Below, piece by piece: positions 1-9,834 of a DNA stretch of 64,000 bases. The notes below the pieces were generated by a model. It did not search any database. It was not told the origin of the DNA and worked only from the letters and a program-made list of their open reading frames with translations. The stretch comes from Mariannaea sp. PMI_226 (taxonomy: Eukaryota > Ascomycota > Sordariomycetes > Hypocreales > Nectriaceae). The DNA lies in assembly GCA_024336345.1 (NCBI GenBank), contig JANFOG010000005.1, forward strand, positions 1,736,001-1,800,000, read 5' to 3'. Positions within the stretch are counted from its first letter, which is position 1. Each line of letters starts with the position of its first letter. Made by a program: the position numbers and the translations under genes.

Positions 1-368
1 CGTAACAAGCCCATCGGGGCCTACTGCATTGGCCCAAACCATAGCAGAGTAGCCAACGTAGACGCCAATTTCCAGGACTACAATATATTTTCATTAGTAT
101 TCGTGGAGGTGATGAGGGGTATCTATATAGCACTTCAATATCTCGATGCTCACTCACCCCGCTTAGCATTGGCAATCTTGGCCAAGATGTGGTGGAACTG
201 AGACTGGAAGTTGGAGCTCATGTATTCCGAGTCATCTCTGCTGTCCACGATCGACTGGTGGAAGTCGCTGATGTGACTGGGGATGGGTGTTGAATGCTGT
301 TCAGAGTAGTCGACGACCTTGCGGCCGAGTTCAGGTGATGCGTATAGGGGAATGTCGTTGAACTTCAT
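1..368 (-). CDS. O-methyltransferase, SAM-dependent (N-terminal part, runs off the window)
   Basis: This is the 5' end of a minus-strand gene whose remainder lies left of position 1. Exon 1 is 368-158 and exon 2 begins at 77; the intron (157-78) has a GTGAGTG donor and a TTGTAG acceptor. Splicing joins the frames to give a VLEIGVYVGYSAMVWA segment, which is the SAM-binding motif I of the caffeoyl-CoA/catechol-type O-methyltransferase family (Methyltransf_3). About 96 residues are visible, so the Asp/metal-binding residues and substrate pocket cannot be seen and the substrate is unknown. No secretion signal is present, so a cytosolic enzyme is expected. A TATATATA box lies at 493-500 upstream. 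It could be a secondary-metabolism or detoxification enzyme; the neighbour at 1207-3186 gives no support for a biosynthetic cluster. Confidence 0.8.
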
Positions 369-1206
369 CTTTCTGGTGATGATAATTATAATGCCAGGAT
401 ATCGAAAATATCTGAGAAAGCCACGTGTAATAAATCAAGGTTATGTTTACTATTCCAGGCAGAAGACAGATGATGAAAGGTATCTGAGTCCGTATATATA
501 TTTATCCTGTGACCTCGGAGTCCGAGTTCAAGGGCGATGCCATCGACATGTCTTGCTGCCGACTTCCGGTCCACCTAAATCCTGCAACAAGTCCGCTTTC
601 GCACTATTCGGTGAACTTCGGATTTAAGACAACGTTTTCTCTCTTCCCTTTCCACTCTGGTCAACTAAAGTCAAGCTTATATCTGCATAATAGGCTGGTG
701 GTCCCTGCCTACCAATTGGAACTGTGAGCAAGCCTACAGTGTGGTTTTATACGGAGACGAAAGTCCTCATTGTAATTCGTTTTTCTCAAGAGGGAGACCT
801 TCATTTACCAGCTTTAAGTGGAGTCGTCAGAATCTCACTGACGTATTCAAGTAAGGACGAGTTCGAGCTTGACGTAACCTGGTGCGGGGTTGACGCCATT
901 ACGACTTTACGTATTTACGAGCAAAAGACGACGGGGAGAATGACGAGAATGAGCTAGGAGAGAAGAGCGGGTGCATTACTATGCTAGAAAGACAGCAGAT
1001 TTATTATTACCCTGAATGAATGGGAGGCATCTAAGCTACGTCAAGGGACAGTACCTTAGCTACACACATTATCGATTTAATGGAACGACTAGATGTACAA
1101 ATCCACCATCTCCATCCACTCGCACTTAGAAAACAGCACTTGTTTTTTCTACCATACCTAACTCCCAGCGCTCTTATTTGCACCAGCTTCAGCGGTCAAT
1201 CCAGAC
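369..1206. promoter_or_regulatory. Gap: O-methyltransferase promoter and 3' flank of the His-rich GPI gene
   Basis: No supportable gene. A TATATATA element at 493-500 lies about 125 bp upstream of the O-methyltransferase start, and a CACGTG E-box is at 422-427. The rest is unremarkable spacer plus the 3' untranslated flank of the gene ending at 1207. Confidence 0.5.
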
Positions 1207-3186
1207 CTATAGGAGCAGAAATGCTACAAACCCGGCCATCCCAAGGACGATGGCAGACACAACCGTGCGGTCAGCAGCCGCTGTAGGAACGACCAGGGGA
1301 GAGCTTGACCCAGGGCCAGGCGTTACCGAGCCCGAGGGGCACGGCTTGGAGACTGGAGGGCCGGGAGGAGGAGGTGGCCCGGGAGGTGCAGGAGCAGCGG
1401 AAGACTTGACTCCTGGAGGGCAGGGCTCCGATGGGGCCACCGGCCTGGCGGTGGGATACACTCTTCCGGGGCCGGGCTGGGGAATCCCTGGTTGCTCCGG
1501 CTCCGATGGTTGAACTGGAGGCTGGCGGTTGTTGGTGGGTTCCGGGGCCGGAGCCGGAGCTGGAGCCGGAACAGGGCACGGCTTTTCGGTGGGTTTCTCC
1601 GGAGGAGGACGAGGAGGAGCGTTGGGCTTTGCCGATGAGTAACCACCCTTAGTAGGACAGGGAGCCGACGATGCAGGAGGGGCAGGAGGGGGAATAACAG
1701 GAGCAGCAGAGGTATACTTCGTAGTCGTGCAAGGAGCCGTGGTAGGCTTCACCTCCTTTGAAGTATACACCAGCTTTGAAGTATACACCGGCTTTGAAGT
1801 GTATACAGGCTTGGAAGTATACACAGGCTTTGAAGTGTACACAGGCTTTGAATTGTACACAGGCTTTGAAATATACACTGAATTTGAAGTACACACAGTC
1901 TTTGAAGTATATACAGGCCGCGAAGACTCACACTTTGTCGTAGTCGGCTTAACCTCCCTGGTAGTGTAGGTTGGCCTCGAAGTCTCGCATTTGGTCGTAT
2001 AGTAAGGCTTGTGAGAAGTGCTGCACCTAGTCGTAGTCGAAAATGAACAGGTGGTGGTATAGCAAGTCCTGGTCTCCGTCTTAGTCTTGGTCTCGTTGTC
2101 ATAGCAAGCCTTGTGAGGTTTGCAGTGCCAACAACCAGGCTGGGCCCATCTGTCTTTGCACTTCTCGCACGACTTTCGGTGGCAGTCCTTGCCTGGACAC
2201 CTGGTAGGGCGTGGGGGTGGAGGGTCATAAGTTGGACGTGTGTAGTAAGTTGTGGTGGGACGTGGATAGTAGGTTGAAGTTGAACGGGGACAGTACGTTG
2301 AAGTTGAACGGGGACAGTACGTTGAGGTTGAGCGGTGACGACAGTAGCAGGGCCTGGAGTAGTCGTCCTGGCAAGGGCAAGGAAGAGGTCTGGGAATTCT
2401 GCAGTTTTCTCCTTTGCAAGGATTGGGTCGGCTTGGGGGATCATAGTTCCCATGGTGCCTATGCAGGGGTCCGCAATGTCTGTCATCATCATGAATATGA
2501 TGATCGTGGTGGTCCTTGTGGTGGTGGTGTTGGTTATGATGCGGGCGGCAGTGTGGGTGTTTACACCTGTGGTGGCCATGACCATGGCCGTGTCCGTGTC
2601 CGTGTCCGTGTCCGTGTCCGTGATGATGCCTAGTTGGGTCATCAAGGCCGCTCCTTGGGTTATCAGACTGGCGGGAGTCATCATAAGTAAGCTTGCGGTG
2701 GCTTCCAGACACGGAGGAAGAGTCGGTCAAGTCATCCTTGTTTTGGACACGAGATTTGTCGGTTGAGATCTTTTGGCCCTCGGTTTTACGGCCAGGATCG
2801 AGGGAATCTCTCTCGTCCTCGGACGAAGATTTGTCAGAGGTAGTGTCGGTAGAACCAACTCTGTCGTTGGACCGATCCCGATCAACGTCAAACTTAGAGT
2901 TGCGTTGACGTTGGCGGGTATCAGAAGAAATGTCGTCAGAGGTCTTTTCAACAAATATATCAGCACTCTTGCGAGAGTCTGTCAAAACAATTCTGTCGGA
3001 CTCTCCCGGATTGCCGCCGCCCTGGTACAAGGCCTGAGGCTTGCTGCCCTGACTACTCTCACGGTCGCCGGTGTTGTGCGTAGACGACTTTATATCTACA
3101 TTAGATCGTCCTTCATGGAAGTCGGCAAGACCCGCGTGGACAAAGCCGTTTAGAACGGCCAGAACGGCCAAGAGATTGCGCTGCAT
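1207..3186 (-). CDS. Histidine-rich, Cys/Thr-rich GPI-anchored cell-surface protein with VYTSKP repeats
   Basis: A single-exon gene of 659 aa. Residues 1-21 form a signal peptide (MQRNLLAVLAVLNGFVHAGL) and the last ~20 residues are a hydrophobic tail after a small-residue stretch, the layout of a GPI-anchored protein. From N to C there is an Asp/Ser/Arg-rich acidic region to about residue 180; a His region (about 182-248) that opens with alternating His-Gly and continues with HHHH/DHHDHH clusters; a Cys/Pro/Tyr-rich region; about nine six-residue VYTSKP-type repeats (about 422-479, nucleotides 1749-1920); and a Pro-rich segment before the anchor. I do not recognise a named family. The His region suggests metal binding and the repeats suggest a wall stalk; both are inferences. 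A TATAAA box on the same strand lies at 3357-3362, about 170 bp upstream. Several other-frame ORFs across this gene are composition shadows. Confidence 0.85.
   Translation of the reverse strand: MQRNLLAVLAVLNGFVHAGLADFHEGRSNVDIKSSTHNTGDRESSQGSKPQALYQGGGNPGESDRIVLTDSRKSADIFVEKTSDDISSDTRQRQRNSKFDVDRDRSNDRVGSTDTTSDKSSSEDERDSLDPGRKTEGQKISTDKSRVQNKDDLTDSSSVSGSHRKLTYDDSRQSDNPRSGLDDPTRHHHGHGHGHGHGHGHGHGHHRCKHPHCRPHHNQHHHHKDHHDHHIHDDDRHCGPLHRHHGNYDPPSRPNPCKGENCRIPRPLPCPCQDDYSRPCYCRHRSTSTYCPRSTSTYCPRSTSTYYPRPTTTYYTRPTYDPPPPRPTRCPGKDCHRKSCEKCKDRWAQPGCWHCKPHKACYDNETKTKTETRTCYTTTCSFSTTTRCSTSHKPYYTTKCETSRPTYTTREVKPTTTKCESSRPVYTSKTVCTSNSVYISKPVYNSKPVYTSKPVYTSKPVYTSKPVYTSKLVYTSKEVKPTTAPCTTTKYTSAAPVIPPPAPPASSAPCPTKGGYSSAKPNAPPRPPPEKPTEKPCPVPAPAPAPAPEPTNNRQPPVQPSEPEQPGIPQPGPGRVYPTARPVAPSEPCPPGVKSSAAPAPPGPPPPPGPPVSKPCPSGSVTPGPGSSSPLVVPTAAADRTVVSAIVLGMAGFVAFLLL
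1749..1925 (-). repeat. 18-bp tandem coding repeat (VYTSKP units)
   Basis: About nine imperfect copies of an 18-bp unit, seen on the plus strand as GTATACACxGGCTTTGAA variants, code for VYTSKP, VYNSKP, VYISKP and VYTSKL. Changes are mostly synonymous or conservative, so the array is being kept as a protein repeat. Copy number in such arrays often varies between strains. Confidence 0.85.
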
Positions 3187-4013
3187 CGTTTGGAGTGTGC
3201 CACAGAAACGAGGGGCTGCAGGGACTCAAAACGATAGCAAAAGGTGGACTTGGTTAGGGACGAAAGATCACAGCTCCGGCTCCTAAAGAGATAGATAGTA
3301 ACGAGCAAAGACAATAACCCTAGGAACCTAGGTCAGCCCTGGTTCTAATCTCTCTCTTTATAGCTGACTCCTGAACTTGCACAATTGACTTTATTCTCAT
3401 ACATGTAGCCTGGGCATTGGATGGAGGACGTTGCCCGGTAGCCGAGCATAGAGTGCGTTACGCATAGGGAGGTCAAGAGAAGGTTCATGTCGTGAATAAC
3501 TCGCCGAAACCCTTCTCAGAACGAGGCCGAGATTCCTCATGCCACAGCCACGCATCGAGAGAAGGCCCACTGACTGGCGAGAAATGTGTCACAAACGCAG
3601 ACTTCTGCCATAGTCCTCTCCATGTCAATGCTGCACCATCCACGGCAACCAAGGCGGCATCGCGGGCAAATAAATAAGAGCCAGAAAGTAAATCGGCCAG
3701 GTCCTATCGTTTCCATGCATGAATAGGTGAATTGACTTCAGATCTGCGAGCCACTGGTGCGAGAGTGTTGGGAAAATAAACGACGCTGTTGTCCATAATC
3801 CAAATTGTTGTCCTCGAAAGCTACCATACAACCATCAAACCTTGCGCCAAAGCCGCGTAACAGATAATGCTCGCTATTAATATGCACACAGTCTCATCCC
3901 CCGCTTTCTTGTTCTTTTTTTTCCTTTAACCTTTCTTCTTTTCGGCCAAATACAGTTGCTCCCCCAACGCCCTTTACGCCTGTAGAGGATACCAGGATAT
4001 CGAAGATGCACAC
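3187..4013. promoter_or_regulatory. Gap: promoter of the His-rich GPI gene and 3' flank of ORM1
   Basis: No supportable gene. The minus-strand TATAAA at 3357-3362 serves the gene starting at 3186. Two CCTAGG palindromes separated by AA lie at 3319-3332, between the TATA box and the start. The right part is the 3' untranslated flank of the ORM1 gene. Confidence 0.5.
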
Positions 4014-4774
4014 TTATTCCTCTGGAACGCCTGAGAAAAGCCCGAATCGCATTCGATGGCTCTGTGAAAATATTAGCTTGCAACGCCAAAAGCATAAAAT
4101 AGGAAGGGGCCAAGGCTGGGACTGGGCCAATTGCTTCGGAAACGAAGAAATGGGAAGACGCACAAAAGGAAGCTTGGGAATCACAACAGCCAACACAGCG
4201 AGGAAGTTAATGATGAAGTAGGCTAGGTCGTAGTGGGTGTAGTGCGTGCTGACAAGGAAGAGCGCAATTGGGACACCCAAAAGAAACTTCTTTGTCGGCG
4301 TGTATTGGGCTCCGTTATCGATTTGCTCCCACATGTTTAAGTTGTCGAAGGCGCCACTGTTAAATTCGAAGGGCACGCCGCGAACATAGTGGAACATAAT
4401 GTAGGAGCCGAACATGTACGTCATATTGGTGAGAGTCCACGATGTCTCTTGAGAGACACCGGGGATAATATCATAAAAGATCTTGAGGCACGCGATCAGG
4501 ACGATATGAATAGTCCAGGCTCCTGTACAGCAGTCATAGTTAGCAAGGGCGAGTAGCAATGGAGAGCTTTTCGGCGCGCGCGGAGAGCGAAGACTTTAAA
4601 AAAAAATGGAAAAAAAGGGCCAGGTATACCTTTGGCGTTTGTCCAGTTGGCGTTGAGGTTTGGCAGAGCAGCCTGGTCGCTGATCTGCTCAAGTGTCTCG
4701 GGAGGTTCATGGTACACCTGAAGGATACTGCTTGATCTCCTCCGCCGAGCACCAGCCGTGTTACGGTCGGGCAT
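4014..4774 (-). CDS. orm1: ORM1/ORMDL family ER membrane protein (sphingolipid homeostasis)
   Basis: Three exons (4774-4630, 4522-4164, 4061-4014) encode 183 aa. The family core is clear: LPNLNANWTNAKGAW, then WTLTNMTYMFGSYIMFHYV, WEQIDNGAQYTPTKKFL and a last transmembrane stretch ending VVIPKLPF. ORM proteins sit in the ER membrane and inhibit serine palmitoyltransferase; in yeast, phosphorylation of N-terminal serines relieves this. An RRRRSSS segment near residue 10 is a plausible counterpart. Intron 1 (4629-4523) has a GTATAC donor. Intron 2 (4163-4065, 99 bp, donor GTGCGT, acceptor TTTCACAG) is a multiple of three with no stop, so the unspliced frame stays open; removing it yields the C-terminus SHRMRFGLFSGVPEE. 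The start was chosen because family members begin just before the Arg/Ser segment. The open frame upstream to 5260 is leader. Confidence 0.92.
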
Positions 4775-7719
4775 GTTGAGGTAAATGCTTCCCCGTCGCG
4801 CAGGTTTTGTGCCTGCGTCGTAGGAAACGGTGCGCTGGAGGAGTATCGGAGAAGACAGCTTGGCGGTATTGACGGGGTGAGGATTCGGAGCGCTGCGGTA
4901 AGGTGCGGAAGAGGGGAGGCGCGGAGAGTCCGGGTGAGACGAGATCGTAATCTTCGATGAGATGTCAGTGAGACGGGGAGGCGATTCGTGAGAGTGGGAT
5001 TCGTGATTGAAGTAGGTGCCCCTAATGATGTCACGAAGAACGCCGGGTAATGCAGGTGGTCGCAGGGGGTGTGATAGAGATTGATGGTATGGATACAAGG
5101 CCGGACGGGCAGGACAGCCGATGAAGCGGCAGAGATGGGAGCGATTATACAGCAAATGAAAGATGATGACAGAGATGAGTCTCGGCGGTTGCGTCGTTGA
5201 GAAGGGCGAGACGGGGGGTGATGCCGAGCGGAAGATTGAACGAAGCCAGCGGGGAGACACCTAAGTTTTTTTTGGACAGAGCGATGAGCCACACTCGCCC
5301 GCGCTTTTAGTACTAGACGCAGTACGGGAGTACTTGGTGCACTGGGTGGGATGCCTACCTTATGCCTAGCAGTAGGTACCTTACCCGACAACACGGACAC
5401 GGCCAAGGCCAGAAGAGACGCACGAACCACGAGGCCAGGTATCAAATTCAGGGGACCTTCCAGGGGACTTCAGGGGATCTCGAGGACACCTCAGCGGTCC
5501 TGCAGTGGGCTTGCAGTGGGCTTGCAGCGGCAGGCCGGGCAGGGGTTCCAATGGAGGAGCAGCCCGCTTGAACAGAGGTCCTGTCCAGAATTGGGGGCTG
5601 AGGTCACGATTCAGTCGCACCAAAAACGGGCCAGGGATAGTGGAGGAGGTGGAGAGGCAAGAACGGCTTCGAGAGGGGACTCTTATTAGGGGGATGGTCG
5701 TTGTGAGGCACTAGACGTGCCAAGGTCTAGCGTCGTCGTCTCAATCCAGGCCCCAAATTAGCTTCAGGACTGTCCCCGGGCTCAGGATGGGGGGGGAAAC
5801 AGAGTGGCACGCGTGCACAAGATGACGACGACGTTGACGAGCACCAAACAGATATGATATGATGACAGTGGCACCAATCAACTTGGGGGATGAACTTGAA
5901 CTTGGACCGAACAGAACGGGGTCCAGAGGAAGCTTGGTGATCAGCGGGGGGGGCCAAGACGGCAGAGGTGACGCAGAGGTCGGGATGGCGACTTGGATCA
6001 ATAATCGATAAGAAAATACGTGATGGACCTGGTTGCTTCCGGCAGTCCCGTCGTTGTTCGAAATAATTAGTATACGAATCCCAAGTCCTGTACGGTCGTG
6101 CTTCGTAATGTAGCAGGAATCGTCAATATTGCAGGCTATTGCAGGCTATTGCTGTGCAGATAGATATACTCCGTAAGTCGGCATTAGACCTAAAGAGCAA
6201 GGCTAAAATAAGGTAATAATAATTAATCCCCCCAATCCTCAAAGGTCCACCGGGCTGCCAGCAGAGTTATACTTTTCCCTGCCACCCTAGACCCAACAGA
6301 AAGATTGACCCAAGATACGAGACACAAGATGGACAGATTGCGTGGCATGTGCAACCTATAGTCGACTCGGCCGCCTTTTTATTTCTGACATGGCCAGACA
6401 GCTTCCATTTCCAGTCACAGGCCGGCGCCGGAGTGGACGCCAGTTCCCAAGTAGCACGTGTGGAGTTGGTAATATCGGCTGACGTCGCATGTCTGTCAGA
6501 GCATCAAGACGATGCGCCGCGGAGGCCGAGTCCGTACAATGCGACACCCCGTCCAGTAGTTTTCCAATAGAGGGGCCCCTGCTGATGCCATTGCGGATCG
6601 AATTCTCCATGTCCATATCCGTGATCCATATTCCGCCATGTCGGACCGTTCATGAGGGGCAACCCTGGTTTTCGACATTCCTGTTGGAGATTGTTTCTTG
6701 TACGAATACGTGACATCCCCTTTGTTGAATAAAACACTTGAGGGCATTAAGCAATAACATCAATTCCAGATGCTAACAGAGTAGCCCGTACGTACCAACC
6801 TACTCAACTTGAGTGTCTATCTTTGCTTGGCAAGCTTTGCTGGCGTTGGGGGGGGGGGGGCTATTATTAGATATTGAAACCACAGGTATACATATGATCG
6901 GATTGGTCCAGTATGTGCCATGGACTATGGAGTAGTTAATTTGGGGTGGTTTACGGAGTAGTTCTTTGTCCGTTTATTACTTTTCTTTTATTTGACGTCA
7001 GGCATCTTGGGGGCCTAGAAAATTGGTTGTCGTTTCAGCCGCAGGGCCGCAGAAGTGGCTAATCTTCGGGCATTATTCCAACTCCAGGCCTCAAGGCTAT
7101 CGAAATGAGTGTGTTCCAAATGGACGCTAGAAATTTTCCGAAAGAACTTCGTCAAAAGCCGTGCCAGATGCTCATCTCCTTTATTATGTGAAGCGAATGC
7201 AATTCACGCGTTGCATTACCATCATCACCGGAGTTTCTGCGGCTGCGGCATCGGTCGGCTTCACTTTACCTTTCTTGCTGTACCTCTTTTCCTGAAACGG
7301 GCAGCTTAACCGCTTTCAAGCTGCCATCCGTCAACAGTCGCGTTCCCTGCCCTTGCTCCCATTGCAGAGGAGCCTCACTCATACAGGGGTCTGATGCATT
7401 TTTATATCCTACCATTATTTCTCGTGGTCAAAAACCATCACACCACATCTGTGTGAGGACATTACTCGTCATATTTGGGTTGCTCTATCTCTGGCTTCCA
7501 AAAAGTCTGACAACACACCAGTTGAGGTTGTACACGGCTCTTAGACCAGGTAATTGAGCTTCAATCCGAGACACGTCCTTTATCCAAACCGGCCCATCAG
7601 TCGGACCGTGAGAATTTTATTCAACGGGTCGTCTCATATCGTGGGATTGCGCATAAAGGTAGGGGCTCTATTCATTCCCTGATACATCTGCTCCCCCTTT
7701 CGCGTTACATCAAGTGGAA
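4775..7719. promoter_or_regulatory. Gap between ORM1 (-) and the zinc-knuckle gene (+)
   Basis: A 2.9 kb divergent intergenic region without a gene I can support. Holdings: the ORM1 leader and promoter (4775 to about 5300); short imperfect repeats of CAGGGGA and TTGCAGTGGGC at 5455-5530; a direct repeat TTGCAGGCTA at about 6128-6150; copies of the recurring nonamer TACTCCGTA at 6167-6175 and its complement at 6952-6960; an 11-base G run near 6848; and the zinc-knuckle promoter from about 7300. Open frames near 6350-6750 on both strands match nothing I know. Confidence 0.4.
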
Positions 7720-9834
7720 ATGGAGATGGACACTACCCAATTCCAACCCGAGGAGACCACGGAGGCTGTCGTGGTCATGTCTAGCGACGTGGAACCCTCG
7801 CCTCCGAAGAAAAGATCTCTGGATGAGGTTGATGACACCCCTTTAGATGGTGAAGCATCTCTGCGTGACTCCAAGCGCGTAAGGACCGACCAGCCTGCAT
7901 CGGCAGAACCTGAGCCTCAAGGCCAGGAGCCCTCAGGCGAGTTGTCTCCAGGCGCGGAGGAAGGAGAGATTGAAGAAGATGAAGAACCCCAAGATGACGC
8001 AAGAAAGGGTTCCGTGTCAATAAGCACCCCCTCAAATGGGGATACTGCAATTGCACCACCTGTTGTCCAGGAGAAGGCCCCAACCCAACCCGCAGGATGG
8101 AATCCATCCATCAGTAACACAGTTTTGCGAACCTCTCTAGCCAAACCTGCCGCGCCTTCTACTCCTCACTTGTTCACACACAACTCGTTGAAGTTTGAGC
8201 TCCCTAGTCTCTCAGAAAGGAGAGAAGGCTCATGGTTGGAGCGTTTTAAGGAATGGACTCGAGCCTTCCAAGATACTAACTCAAAGCTTACGCACGCCAT
8301 CACTCCCGATCTCGTTCAGTTGGCTTATGTGGAGTTCATTGATTCAATATCCGGGCTGAAACCCAAAAAACGAAAGAGCGCAAAACAAGCATCCAAGGAA
8401 ATAGAGAAAACAGGAGAGCTTGCGGCTCTTCTGTCAACTATTCAACCTACACCAGCCTCCAAACCTAGCCCAGTTGTCCAGCCACGGGCACGGTCTGTGT
8501 CGAAAGGTTCTCGGAAGGGCAAGAGCTCACGCGCTTCTAGTGTTAGCGAGGATGAAGCTGCTACCCGTGCCAATGAGCACGCCTCTGAGAGTGAGGCAGA
8601 ATATGAACCTGTCTTGAGCAAGGTCGAGCAGCCCGACAAGGCCGCTCCTAGTGCAAATGAATGGGCACAACTTCTGGACGACTCTGCCCAAGTAAATGGC
8701 AAGTCTAAATCACAGCCACCGGTCAAGACAGGACAACCCGAAGTGACCTACAATGAGCCCATCATGACCAAAAGAAACGTGCCAACGGGTGATACTGCTT
8801 TGGAGCAGCAACGCAAATACTTCCCAACAGCCGGTGATCCTACCAAGATGTGCCTGCTTTGTGGTCGGGAAACTCACCTGGCACCCTACTGTCCTACGCT
8901 AATCTGCTCGTTTTGCGGTAGTCTCGAGCATTCTGATCTTTCCTGTCCTAGCCGGGTGCGGTGTGACAAGTGCCGTCAACTTGGCCACCGCTCATTTCAG
9001 TGCACTGAGAAATTATCGTTGACCAGTGGTGAAGGTTTGGCCTGCAGCGTTTGCAACGCAACAGATCACCTCGAAAAGGAGTGCACCATGGTTTGGCGAT
9101 CATTCCACCCAGAGACAGGGCCTATCAAGAAGGTCGACTGGATCCTGGCGACTTGCGCCCTCTGCGGAAGCAATCAACATTTCTCCCTAGACTGCAAGCG
9201 GAACCAGGGACTCGTGTCAAACCCGACGTGGTCGGTAAAGAATCGCGACGAGTACATCGACGCAGCGTGTGGCGTGTCTAGCATCGAGGGGGCAAGTGGT
9301 GGGCAATCTAACGCCGGCAATGCGCGTGCCCCAGACCACAAGATTCGGGGGCACGCGACGCGGACAACGCACGTACACTACTCAGAGAGTGATGATTCAG
9401 ATGTGGATTTTCTGGGCCATAGACCGGTGCAAAAACGGACGCAAGTCGGACACATTCGGATGGCTAGTAACATTCAGATGCCAGGAAATGCAGGCACTCG
9501 AGCAAGGAACGAACAATGGGATCCAAGAACACAGCCCCCCCTCCCTCCTGGACCTCCCCCTCCTGGGCCCCCTTCTCGTCAGGAATCGTTTGGACATGCT
9601 CCCGGTACTACGTCCGGATCACGCCCATTAGGTCCGCCACCATCGTTACCTATGAAGCCGCCCCCTGTTCGAGGTTACCAAAACGTACCTCCCCCTCCCG
9701 GCCAACAAGATTCTGGTGGACGTCCTGGTGGTAAGTCGTCAAGGGGACACAGAGGTGGTAGGTCTGGAGTACGTGGTGGTGGTGGTCGTGGAGGAAGGGG
9801 TGGTGGGGGTCGGGGCCGAGGTAGAGGAAAATAA
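7720..9834 (+). CDS. Air1/Air2-like zinc-knuckle RNA-binding protein (probable TRAMP component)
   Basis: A single exon of 704 aa starting at the ATG at 7720; an in-frame GTG just upstream is not a credible start. Five CX2CX4HX4C zinc knuckles follow one another at about residues 376-495: CLLCGRETHLAPYC, CSFCGSLEHSDLSC, CDKCRQLGHRSFQC, CSVCNATDHLEKEC and CALCGSNQHFSLDC. This number and spacing match yeast Air1/Air2, which bind RNA and the poly(A) polymerase Trf4/5 in the nuclear TRAMP complex that feeds RNAs to the exosome. The N-terminus is acidic and Ser/Pro-rich with basic PPKKR and KPKKRK nuclear-localisation candidates; the C-terminus is Pro-rich and ends in a GRGG/RGG tail (about 665-704), usual in RNA-binding proteins. 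It is longer than the yeast proteins because of these extensions. The TRAMP assignment is inference from architecture. Confidence 0.87.
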   Translation: MEMDTTQFQPEETTEAVVVMSSDVEPSPPKKRSLDEVDDTPLDGEASLRDSKRVRTDQPASAEPEPQGQEPSGELSPGAEEGEIEEDEEPQDDARKGSVSISTPSNGDTAIAPPVVQEKAPTQPAGWNPSISNTVLRTSLAKPAAPSTPHLFTHNSLKFELPSLSERREGSWLERFKEWTRAFQDTNSKLTHAITPDLVQLAYVEFIDSISGLKPKKRKSAKQASKEIEKTGELAALLSTIQPTPASKPSPVVQPRARSVSKGSRKGKSSRASSVSEDEAATRANEHASESEAEYEPVLSKVEQPDKAAPSANEWAQLLDDSAQVNGKSKSQPPVKTGQPEVTYNEPIMTKRNVPTGDTALEQQRKYFPTAGDPTKMCLLCGRETHLAPYCPTLICSFCGSLEHSDLSCPSRVRCDKCRQLGHRSFQCTEKLSLTSGEGLACSVCNATDHLEKECTMVWRSFHPETGPIKKVDWILATCALCGSNQHFSLDCKRNQGLVSNPTWSVKNRDEYIDAACGVSSIEGASGGQSNAGNARAPDHKIRGHATRTTHVHYSESDDSDVDFLGHRPVQKRTQVGHIRMASNIQMPGNAGTRARNEQWDPRTQPPLPPGPPPPGPPSRQESFGHAPGTTSGSRPLGPPPSLPMKPPPVRGYQNVPPPPGQQDSGGRPGGKSSRGHRGGRSGVRGGGGRGGRGGGGRGRGRGK

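Noticed and set aside
1..368. Secondary-metabolite gene cluster suggested by an O-methyltransferase
   Set aside because: Only one truncated enzyme is in view and its neighbours are not biosynthetic.
1749..2684. 311-codon minus-strand open frame across the His-rich GPI gene
   Set aside because: Out-of-frame shadow of the repeat-rich 659-aa gene; no signal, no family, composition driven by the His/Thr codons.
4540..5445. 301-codon minus-strand frame over ORM1 exon 1 and its leader
   Set aside because: Overlaps ORM1 exon 1 in another frame; no recognisable motif. ORM1's frame is supported by family conservation.
6350..6747. Overlapping short frames on both strands
   Set aside because: Mutually overlapping, short, with no recognisable protein. 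A degenerate relic cannot be excluded but is not supported.
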